Program-made: the position numbers and the translations under genes | Part shown: positions 1 to 7,984 of the stretch, in pieces | Layout: each line of letters begins with the position of its first letter | Position numbering within the stretch: position 1 is the first letter of the stretch | Source: a virus | Virus record (IMG/VR): IMGVR_UViG_3300046794_000481 | Location: 1-30,274 of that record | DNA length: 30,274 bases | Reading direction: 5' to 3' (one strand) | The notes under the pieces: generated by a model | What the model was told of the DNA's origin: nothing | What the model saw: only the letters and a program-made list of their open reading frames with translations | Databases searched by the model: none

Positions 1-43
1 TTGCTCAGTTGTAGCAAAACCGTGCGGATGAATTTGCAGAACG

Positions 44-77
44 AAAAAAAACCGCTGTTCCTGTGAGGACAGCGGTT
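44..77 (-). terminator. Rho-independent terminator, minus strand
   Basis: An inverted repeat (50-60 with 67-77, 11 pairs including one G-T) is followed, on the minus strand, by a run of eight T (44-51 as A on the plus strand). This is a textbook intrinsic terminator for leftward transcription. It sits about 35 nt beyond the tRNA-like 3' end at 111-127, where the host tRNA terminator would be expected. Confidence 0.8.
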
Positions 78-110
78 CTTTGCATGCGTCAGATGATCTG
101 CACAATGTTC

Positions 111-127
111 TGGCGGAGAGAGGGGGA
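111..127 (-). other. Probable attachment site: 3' end of a tRNA-Ser gene
   Basis: Read on the minus strand these 17 nt match the end of many proteobacterial tRNA-Ser genes: the 3' strand of a C-rich T-stem, the acceptor strand, the discriminator G and CCA. Beyond position 127 the match to a tRNA is lost, because the T-loop is missing, as at an island-chromosome junction. The stretch also lies in an imperfect palindrome (CTGGCG 110-115 with CGCCAG 141-146; GGGGG 122-126 with CCCCC 130-134). The tRNA identity is from memory of the family. No second copy of the core was seen in the window, so the partner site would lie to the right, beyond the prophage. Confidence 0.55.
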
Positions 128-302
128 ATCCCCCAAAAAACGCCAGGAGTCAGTATCCATGCGGGTTTCAGCCCGGTCTGCTCTGCTGTTGTAGACGAAA
201 ATGTATACGGTCTAAAACGGCATCTTTGGCATTATGGCGCCCGACAGTAGCATGTGCAATAGCTCAACCACTCAGCTACTGACTAGGCGACCGATTACCA
301 GC

Positions 303-2204
303 CTAACCGACCAGCTCTGCGCCATGTGGAAGTGAATGTTGGTCGGAGTCAGCCATTCTTGACCGGAAGAACTTCTCCGTAGCCTTATCCTCGAAATACA
401 CGTAGCATCCCTTCATACCCCGGCTAAGCAGGATGCGATAAGTATTCTTTACGAGTTCAAGGAAGTTAGGGCTGCGCTTTACTTCTTTGTCGTGAGAATG
501 ACTAGGATCCCCGATCCACTGTCCGGTCAGCTCATCGTACCGAAGATCCTTACCGAAGATGACGCCCACATAGTCAAATTCAAACCCTTGCGCTGTATAA
601 ACACAACCAACTTGATTGATCCCGCCAGGCGCTGTTGCCCACAAAGCCGCTTCAGGGACATCATTAGCCAAACGAACAGAGCCAGGCTTAGCGTTCCAAG
701 GACGGGTGAAGCCGTCAACAACAACATCATGTACCAAGGTCCCATCCTGATTAGGTTTAGACCATGGCCAGCAGAACCCGGCTGTTACTCTCGCACTGCT
801 GCCATGCGAAGCTCGTCCGATGACCAGTCTCTCAAGTTCAGTTGGAGAGTCTACGATTTGAAACGTGAAATCCTCGCTCGGAACCCATACTTCGTTCGCG
901 GTGTCACGAATGCCCAGCGTGTTGTCAATCCAGTTTACGAACCCATCTGCTCCGCCGCATCGGAATTGAACTTCCAGTTCGAACTCACTGATCGAAGCCC
1001 CTTGTGCCAAAGCAGCAGATCGAATGTATTCCGCCGACCCAATCTCCCCAGGTCGGACCGTTTGGGCGTCGTCGATGAAGAGAACCAAGGTCTTTGCCGC
1101 ATTGAAGAGTTCCTCGAACTGCGTCAGCGGACCGGGCTTCCTGTACATGATTTTCGTCTTTTCACGAATCCGGTGAGCTTCATCAATAATCAACACGTCA
1201 ACGGCGTGGCTTGCGGCATCGATATAATTGTGCGTGTACTTCAAGGCCGTACTGCCTCGTCTGCCAACCGTTGTACGCAACGTTTCCGTAAATGCCTTTG
1301 AGCCAGTCGCATAATTTGCATTAAATCCTGCTTTCATCAAGGCGCCAAGCAGCTTCAGTGCCACTACAGATTTTCCTGATCCAGGCCCTCCCCTCACTAG
1401 GATTAGCGATTTCCGGCGCTCGTTGAATGCCCTTGTTGCTGCATGAAACACCGCATCGAAGCTCACTAACTGCTCATCGAGCAGCACATACTGTGGCAGT
1501 CCGGCGATCACGTCGGCAACATGATCCATAAGTTTGCGGCTGGCTCTGTAGGTGTTCTGTTCTACCAACCCGGCAATGTCTAATCCCTCGCCAAACCCGA
1601 CCTTGCTTTTCAGATGTTGAACCAGTTCCTCAACCTGGTCTGCGTTAAAGAGGGGGTACGCCGCAGTCAACTCTGAGAATTTCTGATCTAGGAGGGGGTC
1701 GGGGATCTTTGACGCGTAGTTATGTAAGTAGCAGCATCCCGATAGATGGATTTTCTTCTCAGAGGAATCAAACGCAGAGTGGCTGTCTTGTAGGTAACTA
1801 ACATACCCACGCGCCTGAGCGGAAGGATGCAGTACAGTGCGGTTTGCCTTCGCGACGAACGTGATAACTTCATTCGGTCCCGCGCTAGCCTCGACACTCG
1901 ACCATTGCTTCAGCTCGATCAGCACTGCATGGCTTGCTCCGGCAGCATCTCTTCCAGTGACAATGCAATCCACTCGCATCGACGTTAGAGGGAGCTGATA
2001 CTCAAGTATCACACCCTGAGCCTCGAAGTCCGCCAAGCGGAATACGTCTGCGATGGCCCTCAGAGAATTTCGCCAAGAGTTTATCTCCGATTCTCCAGGA
2101 CTGTGGCCACGATAGATCTGAAAAGCCCCCTTTAATTTTTCGGAAATCTGATTAGTTTCGCAGGCGCGAATGAATTGCTTGGCAGAAGATGAGTAGAGGC
2201 GCAT
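303..2204 (-). CDS. DUF2075 (Schlafen group 3-like) DNA/RNA helicase with N-terminal nuclease-like domain
   Basis: The 633-residue protein has a P-loop GGPGSGKS (272-279), a Walker B/DEAH box (LIIDEAH, 338-344), an FIDDAQ helicase motif and a C-terminal NTYRILLSRG motif VI. This layout is typical of the DUF2075/SLFN-g3 superfamily 1-like helicase family, which is often found in defence islands. The N-terminal 110 residues show a PD-(D/E)xK-like pattern, RVD (D79) followed by IELK (E97, K99), suggesting a nuclease fold. The predicted role is ATP-driven nucleic-acid processing in the cytoplasm, probably against invading DNA; this is inference. The ATG at 2204 has only a weak ribosome site. It is the last gene of the leftward block, 71 bp after the HEPN-like gene, and both could be co-transcribed. 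Length fits the family and no lesion is visible. Confidence 0.85.
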   Translation of the reverse strand: MRLYSSSAKQFIRACETNQISEKLKGAFQIYRGHSPGESEINSWRNSLRAIADVFRLADFEAQGVILEYQLPLTSMRVDCIVTGRDAAGASHAVLIELKQWSSVEASAGPNEVITFVAKANRTVLHPSAQARGYVSYLQDSHSAFDSSEKKIHLSGCCYLHNYASKIPDPLLDQKFSELTAAYPLFNADQVEELVQHLKSKVGFGEGLDIAGLVEQNTYRASRKLMDHVADVIAGLPQYVLLDEQLVSFDAVFHAATRAFNERRKSLILVRGGPGSGKSVVALKLLGALMKAGFNANYATGSKAFTETLRTTVGRRGSTALKYTHNYIDAASHAVDVLIIDEAHRIREKTKIMYRKPGPLTQFEELFNAAKTLVLFIDDAQTVRPGEIGSAEYIRSAALAQGASISEFELEVQFRCGGADGFVNWIDNTLGIRDTANEVWVPSEDFTFQIVDSPTELERLVIGRASHGSSARVTAGFCWPWSKPNQDGTLVHDVVVDGFTRPWNAKPGSVRLANDVPEAALWATAPGGINQVGCVYTAQGFEFDYVGVIFGKDLRYDELTGQWIGDPSHSHDKEVKRSPNFLELVKNTYRILLSRGMKGCYVYFEDKATEKFFRSRMADSDQHSLPHGAELVG

Positions 2205-2275
2205 CTCGAGTTATTGGCAGTGGCTGTAAAGCTTTCCAGTGTAGCATTGTTACCAAACATAACGGTTGAGAAGGC

Positions 2276-2950
2276 TCATGCGCTTGTAACCCAAGGTGCG
2301 CACCACCGATGGTTACAGTCGAGACATCCGTTCTCCGGAACCAACCCATTCGTTGGCGTCTCGACAACACATCCGGCCAGCATTACTTCTCCCCGCAAAT
2401 AGGCTCCCCACGCTCTGCTGTCTGGTTCTCCCCATAGCAGGGGAACCCCTTGAAGTTGTCCGCACAGTGGACAAACCGTTTTGCTGAACACAGGGAAGCA
2501 GTAACGCTCGCTCGCGTACACGTGAAATCGCTTAGTAGACGGCGTGTCGTCCCTCAACAGAAGCCAACGACTCTCAACTGCGCGTTCCAAAAGATCGAAG
2601 GCTTCCTGCTCGATGTCCATGTACATCGTATCCTCCGTTCCATCGGAATGCTTCAGCCAGTTCCGAGCAGAGTTGAGGGCAATTTTGACACCATCCTTTG
2701 TGCCTTTCCCCCCATCACCACGTATGGCCTTACGCTCCTCCTGCGTCAGCGATTCGTCGAATCGACCATGTAGCTGAGTGAAGGCCGATGCGGCACCAGA
2801 ACGTTCGACCATCTGGCCGAAAATCTCCTCTGCCGCACCAGCGAGCGTAAGTGCCGAGTAGTAATCCTCTTCCTCTAAGAACAGCTTAATAGCGCGCTCC
2901 AACTGAATACACGCAGCTTCCTTTTGGTTATGGAATCTTGATACCATCAT
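2276..2950 (-). CDS. HEPN-like protein with C-terminal zinc ribbon
   Basis: The N-terminal 130 residues are helical and contain an R-x4-H motif (R96, H101 in ARNWLKH) preceded by an AGAAEEI helix, the pattern of HEPN RNases and HEPN-like accessory proteins. The C-terminal 65 residues form a separate unit with CPLC (C160, C163), an LAGC (C194) and GCLDC (C209, C212), which resembles a small stand-alone bacterial zinc-ribbon family. Joining these two modules in one chain looks unusual. The start is taken at the ATG at 2950 behind AGGGAAG; GTG 2953 and ATG 2947 are alternatives. The gene lies between the nitrilase gene (57 bp upstream) and the helicase gene (71 bp downstream), all leftward. An RNA-cleaving defence or toxin role is possible but unproven. 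Confidence 0.7.
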   Translation of the reverse strand: MMVSRFHNQKEAACIQLERAIKLFLEEEDYYSALTLAGAAEEIFGQMVERSGAASAFTQLHGRFDESLTQEERKAIRGDGGKGTKDGVKIALNSARNWLKHSDGTEDTMYMDIEQEAFDLLERAVESRWLLLRDDTPSTKRFHVYASERYCFPVFSKTVCPLCGQLQGVPLLWGEPDSRAWGAYLRGEVMLAGCVVETPTNGLVPENGCLDCNHRWCAPWVTSA

Positions 2951-3007
2951 CACTTCCCTATATTTAGGGCCTTCCAGATCCCAGAGAAAACGTAATTAGC
3001 CCCAAAT

Positions 3008-3931
3008 CTATTTACCATATGATGCACGCTTACGCAGGCCGTCGAGCGGAAACAATGGCGGAGTAGGCTTAAATAATTTGGATTCCTTCTGCAATCCATA
3101 ACCTTTTCTCTGATGAACTCGTAGCTCTTTGAGGTCCAGGCTCATGGCCAAAAACGTCAAGTTCTCCCCACCTTTGATACGAAGCGGATTCATACTTACG
3201 GACGGAGACGGACTTATCACACGTGAGTCACCAAATGCTGAATCGTTAACTTGAACTACATAACAGTGCAAATCGCGAGCCGCAGATTCAACAATGTTGG
3301 AAAAATAGTTGGTGTCACGGTTAAACTCTGTAGCAACGATGAAGTCAACGTGTCCTTTAAATAAGGCCCGATCCTCAATCGAAGTCAGCTCGAAGCAGTT
3401 ATAAATCGCAAAACTTGCGCCACGCCATCGAAAAAGGTGGTAAGGGTTTTTTGCTTTTGGCATTGTCAAACCCTCGTTCGTCAGAATGAATTCTTCTTCT
3501 GGCGAGTAAAACCTCTTTAAACGACGAACGGGCACACAAGACCAATGCCCAGTTGGCGAGACATAAGGTAGTGCAGCTAACACCTCATTTAGAGCTTGCC
3601 CCCTCAAATCGACCTTGTGCTCCAGGCCACAGACAACACCTATTCGATGTCTACGCGCCCAAGTGACTAACATACTTTCCCAAGCATGAGGAATGCTAAC
3701 CTCTGGGAATATAACTAAATCGATCTTTCGCTTTTGCTTATTCCTATATACTGCTATTTCGTTTAATAGGTTCGTAAAAGGTTTCAGCCTTGCTCGACTT
3801 AGCACAGGAGTGCCCAAATAGCTGGCCTCCACATTACGAGGTTCAACAGGAACGTTAGCAAGAGCGATTTGAATGTTGTCGTGCAGATCTGCAGTATCAC
3901 AACCAACATCGATTTCTTCATAAGATAACAC
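3008..3931 (-). CDS. Nitrilase-superfamily protein, partner of the reverse transcriptase
   Basis: A carbon-nitrogen hydrolase fold of 307 residues. The Glu-Lys-Cys triad is readable: E77 in FPEVSIP, K139 in RRLKRFYSP, C179 in IYNCFE. Nitrilases cleave C-N bonds through a thiol ester on the cysteine, but the substrate here is unknown. In known defence RTs of the UG1/DRT1 kind a nitrilase-like domain is fused to the RT C-terminus; here it is a separate chain. Its GTG start (3931) lies 4 nt after the RT stop, with AGAGGA 8 nt upstream, so the two are translationally coupled. The alternative start is forced by position, as no ATG lies near the domain start. The sequence is AT-richer than the rest of the window, a sign of separate acquisition. 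Confidence 0.85.
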   Translation of the reverse strand: MLSYEEIDVGCDTADLHDNIQIALANVPVEPRNVEASYLGTPVLSRARLKPFTNLLNEIAVYRNKQKRKIDLVIFPEVSIPHAWESMLVTWARRHRIGVVCGLEHKVDLRGQALNEVLAALPYVSPTGHWSCVPVRRLKRFYSPEEEFILTNEGLTMPKAKNPYHLFRWRGASFAIYNCFELTSIEDRALFKGHVDFIVATEFNRDTNYFSNIVESAARDLHCYVVQVNDSAFGDSRVISPSPSVSMNPLRIKGGENLTFLAMSLDLKELRVHQRKGYGLQKESKLFKPTPPLFPLDGLRKRASYGK

Positions 3932-3935
3932 GAGA

Positions 3936-5876
3936 TCAATCCTCTTCAGCTTCTAGTTTTATCCAAGTAATTCCACTAATATCTTGCCGGTTGGCCTCTT
4001 CAAAAACCGACGAAGCAAACTCAAATGGTGACTTTCGACTAGTCTCGACATTGCCGCTATATGCAAGCAACATACACTCATCAAAGTTAATAAACCTAGG
4101 CGTTCTCTGCAACTTTTCCTTATCGAGCTTGGCACGCTTCATCAACTTTCTGGCACTAAGTGGACCAGCATAAGTAGTAAAGTTCAATAGTGGCGCCCGG
4201 ACAAAGTGATGTCTGAGCATATTTGAGCGCCGAAGGTGCTCCGAATGAATATCATCGACAATATCGGACAGCCCAACGTCTTCGCTACAGACCGCTTCCG
4301 ACATTGCGAGCGAGAACAGCAAGTGATTCTCTAGGTCGCGCTGTAGAGCTTTCGTTACCGCGGGGACTCCGGTACGCACACTCGATATCTCGCTCTTTAG
4401 CTGCTTGGTAAAGGCGCGCAGCGTAGAACCGTCCCCAGAAATACCAAGTAAGGTTAGGACCCGCTCCCATAAATCGAAGAATTCGATTGCACTGCGTCCT
4501 TTGAAAAACTTTTGCAATCCCTTGCTAACCGTTCGATCAGGAGGATCATCAGTAACCAAATGCAGTATAGTCTGTCTTGCCAGATGTTTTGCCAACTCGT
4601 ATCTATTTTCCGCGACCCCTTTTACACTACGAAACTTATTAACGGAGCCTTCATATAGTAATTCGTAAGCTATGTCTTCCATTGAGTTATCTGCCTCATC
4701 AACAGGCAACAACAGGAAGTCACTACCATTTTCCTCGAGCTTCTTTTGAAACTTCTCCAGACCAGCTATTGAGTGCTTTGCATCAAAATACTGCAAAATG
4801 CACTTCGACTGCTGCAGACGCAGACCAGGTCGAGCCTGCACTTCGTATGTACCGTCTTCTATTTCTTCTAGAAGACCAGCGTTTACCAACAGTTCCTGCA
4901 AAAATGCTTTAACCGGACCGCCGCTCTTGCTGGCAGGCATTCGGCCAATTGGAACCACTAACAGAATGTCATCAACGTATCGACCATAATAAGCAGGCTT
5001 AATCCCATTAAGGATTGACGCGTCAAAATCTTGAAGATACCAATTCGCCAAAACAAGCGATGAGGGCAACCCTATAGGAAGACCAGTTACTGACTCTTCT
5101 ATATCGGGATGTGTTTTAAGCATCAATTGCTGGATCGAAGCACGGTAGGCCAACCCAATGGCTTTGATGCAGCCAAGCAAAACACTGCTCCCCTCTTCGT
5201 CATTAGACTTATTTATAGATTTTAATTTATCACCAACCCCATCGAAATCAATATTAATGCGATAGAAGTACTCTTGCAGATCGAGCCCGAGAATCGCGAC
5301 ATTTTTGTTCTCATCGGTTAAAAGCTGCTTTGCTTTACGAATACCGGTATCACGCCATCTAGCATACTGTTCATGGTACTTACTGAATAACTGAAGTGAC
5401 TCATCACCTTCATTACGTAACTTCTCAGACAATCTCGACCCACAGCACTCTGGAAAAAGTTGCGCGTCCAAATGTCGACCTTCAATCATGATCCACAATA
5501 CTGAGATAATGTATAGCTCAATTGGCCCATCGAAAAAGTAATTCACTTTATCGACATGAATAGTCTTGGCGCTTGTTACGTTCGTGATGAACTTACCGTG
5601 GTGATCATCACAGTTGAATTCGTCGTCACTCTCGGAGCGAATTTTCTTTGGAACGATGCGAAAATTCACATCACTTAACCATTGCTGAAAGCCTGGCTCA
5701 ACCGTGGGCTCATCAGAATTAAGCACTTCTTTAACGGACTCAAGTTTATCCAGGAAATCCTTCGAGCACTCAAACGCGGCCAGGCGCGTCCGCAACCTGA
5801 GGTCAGTCTTATCGTAATATACGTAGCTCTTTAATTTTCGGTACGCCGTTTCAACATCAGCATCAGATATAAACAC
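3936..5876 (-). CDS. Defence-associated (UG/DRT-type) reverse transcriptase
   Basis: The 646-residue protein carries RT motif A (LGLDLQEYFY, D199), motif B (GLPIGLPSS, 265-273) and motif C YVDD (300-303, D302/D303), so the polymerase site is intact. About 190 residues precede motif A, and more than 300 helix-rich residues follow motif C. There is no group II intron maturase X/HNH domain, no retron msr/msd upstream and no DGR repeat. With the nitrilase gene 4 nt downstream, it fits the 'unknown group' defence RTs (compare UG1/DRT1, RT-nitrilase). Translation starts at GTG 5876, with AGGAG 5 nt upstream. The ATG two bases earlier is out of frame. The likely action is RNA- or protein-primed cDNA synthesis on phage infection, with the nitrilase as partner. 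That mechanism is inferred. Confidence 0.88.
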   Translation of the reverse strand: MFISDADVETAYRKLKSYVYYDKTDLRLRTRLAAFECSKDFLDKLESVKEVLNSDEPTVEPGFQQWLSDVNFRIVPKKIRSESDDEFNCDDHHGKFITNVTSAKTIHVDKVNYFFDGPIELYIISVLWIMIEGRHLDAQLFPECCGSRLSEKLRNEGDESLQLFSKYHEQYARWRDTGIRKAKQLLTDENKNVAILGLDLQEYFYRINIDFDGVGDKLKSINKSNDEEGSSVLLGCIKAIGLAYRASIQQLMLKTHPDIEESVTGLPIGLPSSLVLANWYLQDFDASILNGIKPAYYGRYVDDILLVVPIGRMPASKSGGPVKAFLQELLVNAGLLEEIEDGTYEVQARPGLRLQQSKCILQYFDAKHSIAGLEKFQKKLEENGSDFLLLPVDEADNSMEDIAYELLYEGSVNKFRSVKGVAENRYELAKHLARQTILHLVTDDPPDRTVSKGLQKFFKGRSAIEFFDLWERVLTLLGISGDGSTLRAFTKQLKSEISSVRTGVPAVTKALQRDLENHLLFSLAMSEAVCSEDVGLSDIVDDIHSEHLRRSNMLRHHFVRAPLLNFTTYAGPLSARKLMKRAKLDKEKLQRTPRFINFDECMLLAYSGNVETSRKSPFEFASSVFEEANRQDISGITWIKLEAEED

Positions 5877-5889
5877 ATAAACTCCTAGA

Positions 5890-5920
5890 AAGACGTCTTC
5901 AAACTAGTTGCATGACGTCA
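5890..5920. promoter_or_regulatory. Paired GACGTC palindromes upstream of the RT gene
   Basis: Two perfect palindromes centred on GACGTC lie in the 5' leader of the RT gene: AAGACGTCTT (5890-5899) and TGACGTCA (5913-5920). Their centres are 22 bp apart, two helical turns, so a dimeric regulator could bind both on one face. No regulator gene was linked to them. Confidence 0.35.
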
Positions 5921-5976
5921 CTGCACCTCTGCTCGTTTTTTTGAGCTTTAATTTACCATTCGAGGTGGCTCATCAG

Positions 5977-5985
5977 ATTATCACA
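5977..5985 (-). promoter_or_regulatory. Possible extended -10 promoter of the RT-nitrilase operon
   Basis: On the minus strand this reads TGTGATAAT, an extended -10 element (TGn plus GATAAT). No good -35 box precedes it, which extended -10 promoters tolerate. Transcription would start near 5970, giving a leader of about 95 nt that includes the GACGTC palindromes. Confidence 0.35.
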
Positions 5986-6095
5986 GTAAAACTTTTGACG
6001 TATCGATTGCCGCTGAGACGTTACGATTGCGCTTCGGCTCCCGTATGTTTTGTTACTCGTCAGCTTAATGAGTCTACGGCACCGTGCCCGTTCCT

Positions 6096-6938
6096 CTATA
6101 GCGCCTTATTCATGTCAACCGGTAAGCCCGCTGCGCGCAGTTCCTTTGCAAGTTGCAATCGCCAAGCGCCACGGTCATCGAGTTCTATGTATAGGACACC
6201 AGAATAGTCTGACGGCATTTCGAGACCGCCACGGTACAGTGCACAGACCCGATTTCTACCGAGCCGGCCGATAAAGTACCCCAGCTCGAAAACTACGTTT
6301 TGTCGTGCCCTCGGTCGAAGTTCTTCAAACGACATGCTCCGTGTGCCACCTTGGTCATCCGGCGTGAGTAAGACCACAGTGAAACCAACGTCTGCGTATT
6401 CCTCAAACTTTTCGACAATTGTGCGACCTTGGTTGGGCTGTTCACGAAGTATCACAACCTCTTGATCAAGCGTCTCAAGGAAGCGTGCGGTTTCGTGAAG
6501 GATACCCTCGTCATGTCCATGAACAAGGAAAATGCGGTGGCCTAATGGTCCCGATGGTTGAGCTACGACATGCTGTTCCTGGAGTTCAGCTTCTGTATCA
6601 AGCAGTTCGATTAGTCCGCCCAGCTTAGCAAGTTGAGTCCGCAGGTTCTCCGCACGGCGCCGCCCCCACCATTGCTCGTCTGCATGCATTGGAAAGGCCC
6701 CGTATCGGCCAACGTCAACGATTGCGGAAATGTTTGGCGAGTTCTTCCCGAATGCCTTCTCTAAGTAATTCCTCGCAACCATAATCCACGTCGAGTATGC
6801 ATCGTTATTGACGAAATGTGGACCTACTAGCTCAGCACCGGCCTCTGCGTGCTTTCGCAAAAGCTGAGCTGCTTTCGTTGGGGAGAGTTCAGGCTTTCCA
6901 ATAGCCTGTGCCTCTGTATTTGAACGTTTGTTCGCCAC
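6096..6938 (-). CDS. TIR-domain predicted nucleotide-binding protein (Cap12/PycTIR type), first copy
   Basis: The C-terminal half is the TIR-like domain found in Cap12 and Pycsar TIR effectors (PF10137 type). It has IFLVHGHD (136-143), EQPNQGRTIVEKFEEY, VVLLTPDD and RARQNVVFELGYF with the candidate catalytic Glu E218. TIR domains of this group hydrolyse NAD+ to arrest infected cells; activity of this protein is inferred. The first 130 residues form a different, basic helical domain that may be the sensor. It starts at GTG 6938 with AAGGA 6 nt upstream. A paralogue lies 188 bp upstream in the same direction, and the RT gene lies 219 bp downstream. No CD-NTase or cyclase gene is nearby, so this is not a standard CBASS or Pycsar locus. 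Confidence 0.82.
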   Translation of the reverse strand: MANKRSNTEAQAIGKPELSPTKAAQLLRKHAEAGAELVGPHFVNNDAYSTWIMVARNYLEKAFGKNSPNISAIVDVGRYGAFPMHADEQWWGRRRAENLRTQLAKLGGLIELLDTEAELQEQHVVAQPSGPLGHRIFLVHGHDEGILHETARFLETLDQEVVILREQPNQGRTIVEKFEEYADVGFTVVLLTPDDQGGTRSMSFEELRPRARQNVVFELGYFIGRLGRNRVCALYRGGLEMPSDYSGVLYIELDDRGAWRLQLAKELRAAGLPVDMNKAL

Positions 6939-7126
6939 TGATGGTCCTTCGAGTTGATGAGTGCAATGAACGGAAACGAGGAGCCACTGCCATACCCGAC
7001 TAGGCTCTTACTGAAGCGGCCAATGAAGGAAGCGAACACCACTCATAGCGTCGACATAGAATACTCTTGCATAAGCCTTGTCTATGCCCCGCCGAGCCAC
7101 GGATTTCGCCTAAATGTCTAGATTGA

Positions 7127-7951
7127 TCAAATCAGTTTATTGAAGTCGACAGGATAACCAGCACTCTTCATTTCTTTTGCTATGTCGATTTGCCAGTCCG
7201 TATCCGAGACATACACCATGCCACTAATGTCACCAGGGAGTTCAATACGCCCGTTTACCAATGGCACGACACGGTCGCGGCCCAACTTCGCCATAAGATA
7301 ACCATGTTCAAAGACTACATTCTGCCGCGCTCGGTCGTTTAGCTGCCCCGTACCCGCTTCCCCTTTAGAATTCCCTTTGTCATCGGCAGTATAGAGAACG
7401 ATAGCAAAGCCTACATTCGTGTAGGTTTCAATCTTTTCGATGATGGTCTTCCCGCGGCTCGCTTGCTCATGCAGGATGATCGCTTCAAAGCCCAATTTTT
7501 CGATGAATCGCGCCGTTTGGGTCTTTACTAGTTCGTCGTGGCCGTGAACAATGAAAACACGGTTTTGATTAATTGAATGCTCTTTGCTCATCTGCTCACT
7601 CTCTTCGCTAGCTGCCTCGGCTTTTGTTTCCGCTTCGTACTCACCCGCCTGGATGTCCACTATTAGAGAATCAATGAACGAAGCGACAATTTCACCATCC
7701 GTTCTCCAGAAACGCTGAGCATCGCTCTCTCCAACGTGGATCGAATAGACGAGATGGTGCAGTTTTGAACTCAGTCGAGACGACTCGCCTGGAAGATTAT
7801 CATCCAGAAATTTTGAAAATTTTCTCCTCCAAGCGGCAAATCGTTCGTTGCCATAGGTCGAGCCACGAGTCGCGTACGCCTGAAGAACTTCACCCGTTAG
7901 GCGATCTCGATAAGACTGCAATGTGTCAACAATTTCTTCTTTTTGTAGCAC
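7127..7951 (-). CDS. TIR-domain predicted nucleotide-binding protein, second copy
   Basis: It has the same C-terminal TIR-like domain as its neighbour: FIVHGHD (133-139), EQASRGKTIIEKIE and RARQNVVFEHGY with Glu 215. The N-terminal 120 residues are unrelated to the first copy (acidic near residues 105-125), so the pair shares an effector but not a sensor. The longer reading from ATG 7969 is possible, but a perfect AGGAGG (7958-7963) lies inside it, 6 nt before GTG 7951, so GTG 7951 is taken as the start (274 residues). It is the first gene of the leftward defence block. The function, NAD+ depletion or nucleotide binding during phage attack, is inferred from the family. Confidence 0.8.
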   Translation of the reverse strand: MLQKEEIVDTLQSYRDRLTGEVLQAYATRGSTYGNERFAAWRRKFSKFLDDNLPGESSRLSSKLHHLVYSIHVGESDAQRFWRTDGEIVASFIDSLIVDIQAGEYEAETKAEAASEESEQMSKEHSINQNRVFIVHGHDELVKTQTARFIEKLGFEAIILHEQASRGKTIIEKIETYTNVGFAIVLYTADDKGNSKGEAGTGQLNDRARQNVVFEHGYLMAKLGRDRVVPLVNGRIELPGDISGMVYVSDTDWQIDIAKEMKSAGYPVDFNKLI

Positions 7952-7984
7952 CGAAAACCTCCTGCTCATGACTTTACTCGGTGT

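Noticed and set aside
492-1301. Plus-strand frame of 269 codons within the helicase gene
   Set aside because: Overlaps the conserved helicase motifs on the minus strand; no ribosome site or domain.
3936-6095. Retron, diversity-generating element or group II intron
   Set aside because: No msr/msd-like inverted repeats, no template/variable repeat pair and no maturase or HNH domain; the nitrilase partner points to a DRT-like system.
6096-7951. CBASS or Pycsar operon
   Set aside because: The TIR domains fit such effectors, but no CD-NTase or nucleotidyl cyclase gene is within the window.
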